From: Hydrogenophilaceae bacterium
GTDB lineage: Bacteria > Pseudomonadota > Gammaproteobacteria > Burkholderiales > Thiobacillaceae
Length of the DNA stretch: 58,201 nt
Direction of reading: 5' to 3'
Assembly (NCBI GenBank): GCA_013389055.1
Contig: JACAEC010000155.1
Coordinates: forward strand, 1 to 58,201
Under the pieces are notes generated by a model. That model was not told where the DNA came from. It worked only from the letters and a program-made list of their open reading frames with translations, and searched no databases. This document shows positions 58,042-58,201 of this stretch, piece by piece. The translations under genes and the position numbers were made by a program. Each line of letters opens with the position of its first letter. Position 1 is the stretch's first letter.

Positions 58042-58128
58042 GCCTAACCCGGCGGTCGACCCCGCTCCTTTCAGTCGCTGGACGCTGCGCGATAAAGCCG
58101 CGCAGCGCCGGTCACCTCTACGTTAGGC
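58042..58128 (+). repeat. attC recombination site of the first cassette
   Basis: An 87-bp imperfect inverted repeat from GCCTAAC (R'', 58042-58048) to GTTAGGC (R', 58122-58128). Inside, GGTCGACC on the left pairs with GGTCACC on the right, leaving one unpaired base: the extrahelical base that guides IntI strand choice. A further stem (GCTGCGC...GCGCAGC, 58084-58106) forms the variable terminal structure. Confidence 0.9.
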
Positions 58129-58165
58129 GCCGGCTTGTGTAACTTCAATTAGGAGAATCACTCGC

Positions 58166-58201
58166 ATGCGTACGATCCTGTTCCTCACCTCTGGCTTGCT
58201 A
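58166..58201 (+). CDS. Second cassette ORF (partial, runs off window)
   Basis: ATG at 58166 with AGGAG about 10 nt upstream opens M-R-T-I-L-F-L-T-S-G-L-L and continues past the edge. The hydrophobic start suggests a signal peptide. It lies 38 bp after the attC, the usual place for a cassette gene. Confidence 0.55.
   Translation, partial: MRTILFLTSGLL

Overview
The window is a GC-rich chromosomal segment of a betaproteobacterium. The gene order serC-serA-pheA-hisC-tyrA-aroA-cmk-rpsA, the style of the TCA genes and the iron genes all fit that class. A Thiobacillus/Hydrogenophilales-like or Nitrosomonadales-like relative is plausible, but the sequence alone does not fix the genus. Nearly all bases code for protein, with many 1-4 bp start/stop overlaps.

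Layout. (1) 1-12191, minus strand: a serine and aromatic amino acid operon ending in cmk and rpsA. serA carries an in-frame amber codon. Upstream lie an exported beta-carbonic anhydrase, a UbiB/ABC1 atypical kinase and a phasin-like helical protein. (2) 12304-19015, plus strand: an NlpC/P60 hydrolase, phosphoglycerate mutase, and a zinc island (Fur/Zur-type regulator, ZIP transporter, ZrgA-like protein, ABC ATPase, ABC permease, DUF3299). Bfd and bacterioferritin follow, with a Fur box before bfd. (3) 19040-33133, minus strand: an iron acquisition block. It holds a porin, a DUF2325 protein, HemP, an 85-aa orphan, two imelysins around a di-haem DUF1111 oxidoreductase, a DUF1513 protein, TonB-ExbB-ExbD, a Fiu-like receptor, an FMN alpha-hydroxy-acid oxidase and a PiuC-type dioxygenase. 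(4) 33134-40887: a divergent region with two Fur boxes, then fbpABC (ferric ABC importer), a two-domain APH/P-loop kinase, and a Fur box in front of feoAB. (5) 40942-44951: a hybrid histidine kinase and serS. (6) 44971-47916, minus strand: mltF, a secreted orphan and a TPR protein. (7) 48015-48622: a tRNA-Ser(CGA) gene flanked by partial copies of its own 5' and 3' halves, with a good promoter and a terminator. (8) 48647-51631, minus strand: modABC with a ModE-type operator and a single-domain ModE. (9) 51676-56589, minus strand: sdhB-sdhE-gltA-sucA, an incomplete TCA cluster. (10) 56598-58201: an integron with intI on the minus strand, an attI-like core, one complete cassette (103-aa membrane protein, unrecognised), a complete attC with its extrahelical base, and the start of a second cassette.

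How the parts work together. The middle of the window is a metal-homeostasis island. It contains zinc import, haem/siderophore/ferrous/ferric iron import, iron storage and release, and molybdate import, most with visible metalloregulator sites. The integron is the clearest accessory element and lies directly upstream of sdhB, where sdhCDA would normally be found. The most surprising local observations are the amber codon in serA, the altered ABC signature and D-loop of FbpC, the tRNA-Ser mosaic, and a near-identical leader element in front of two iron genes.
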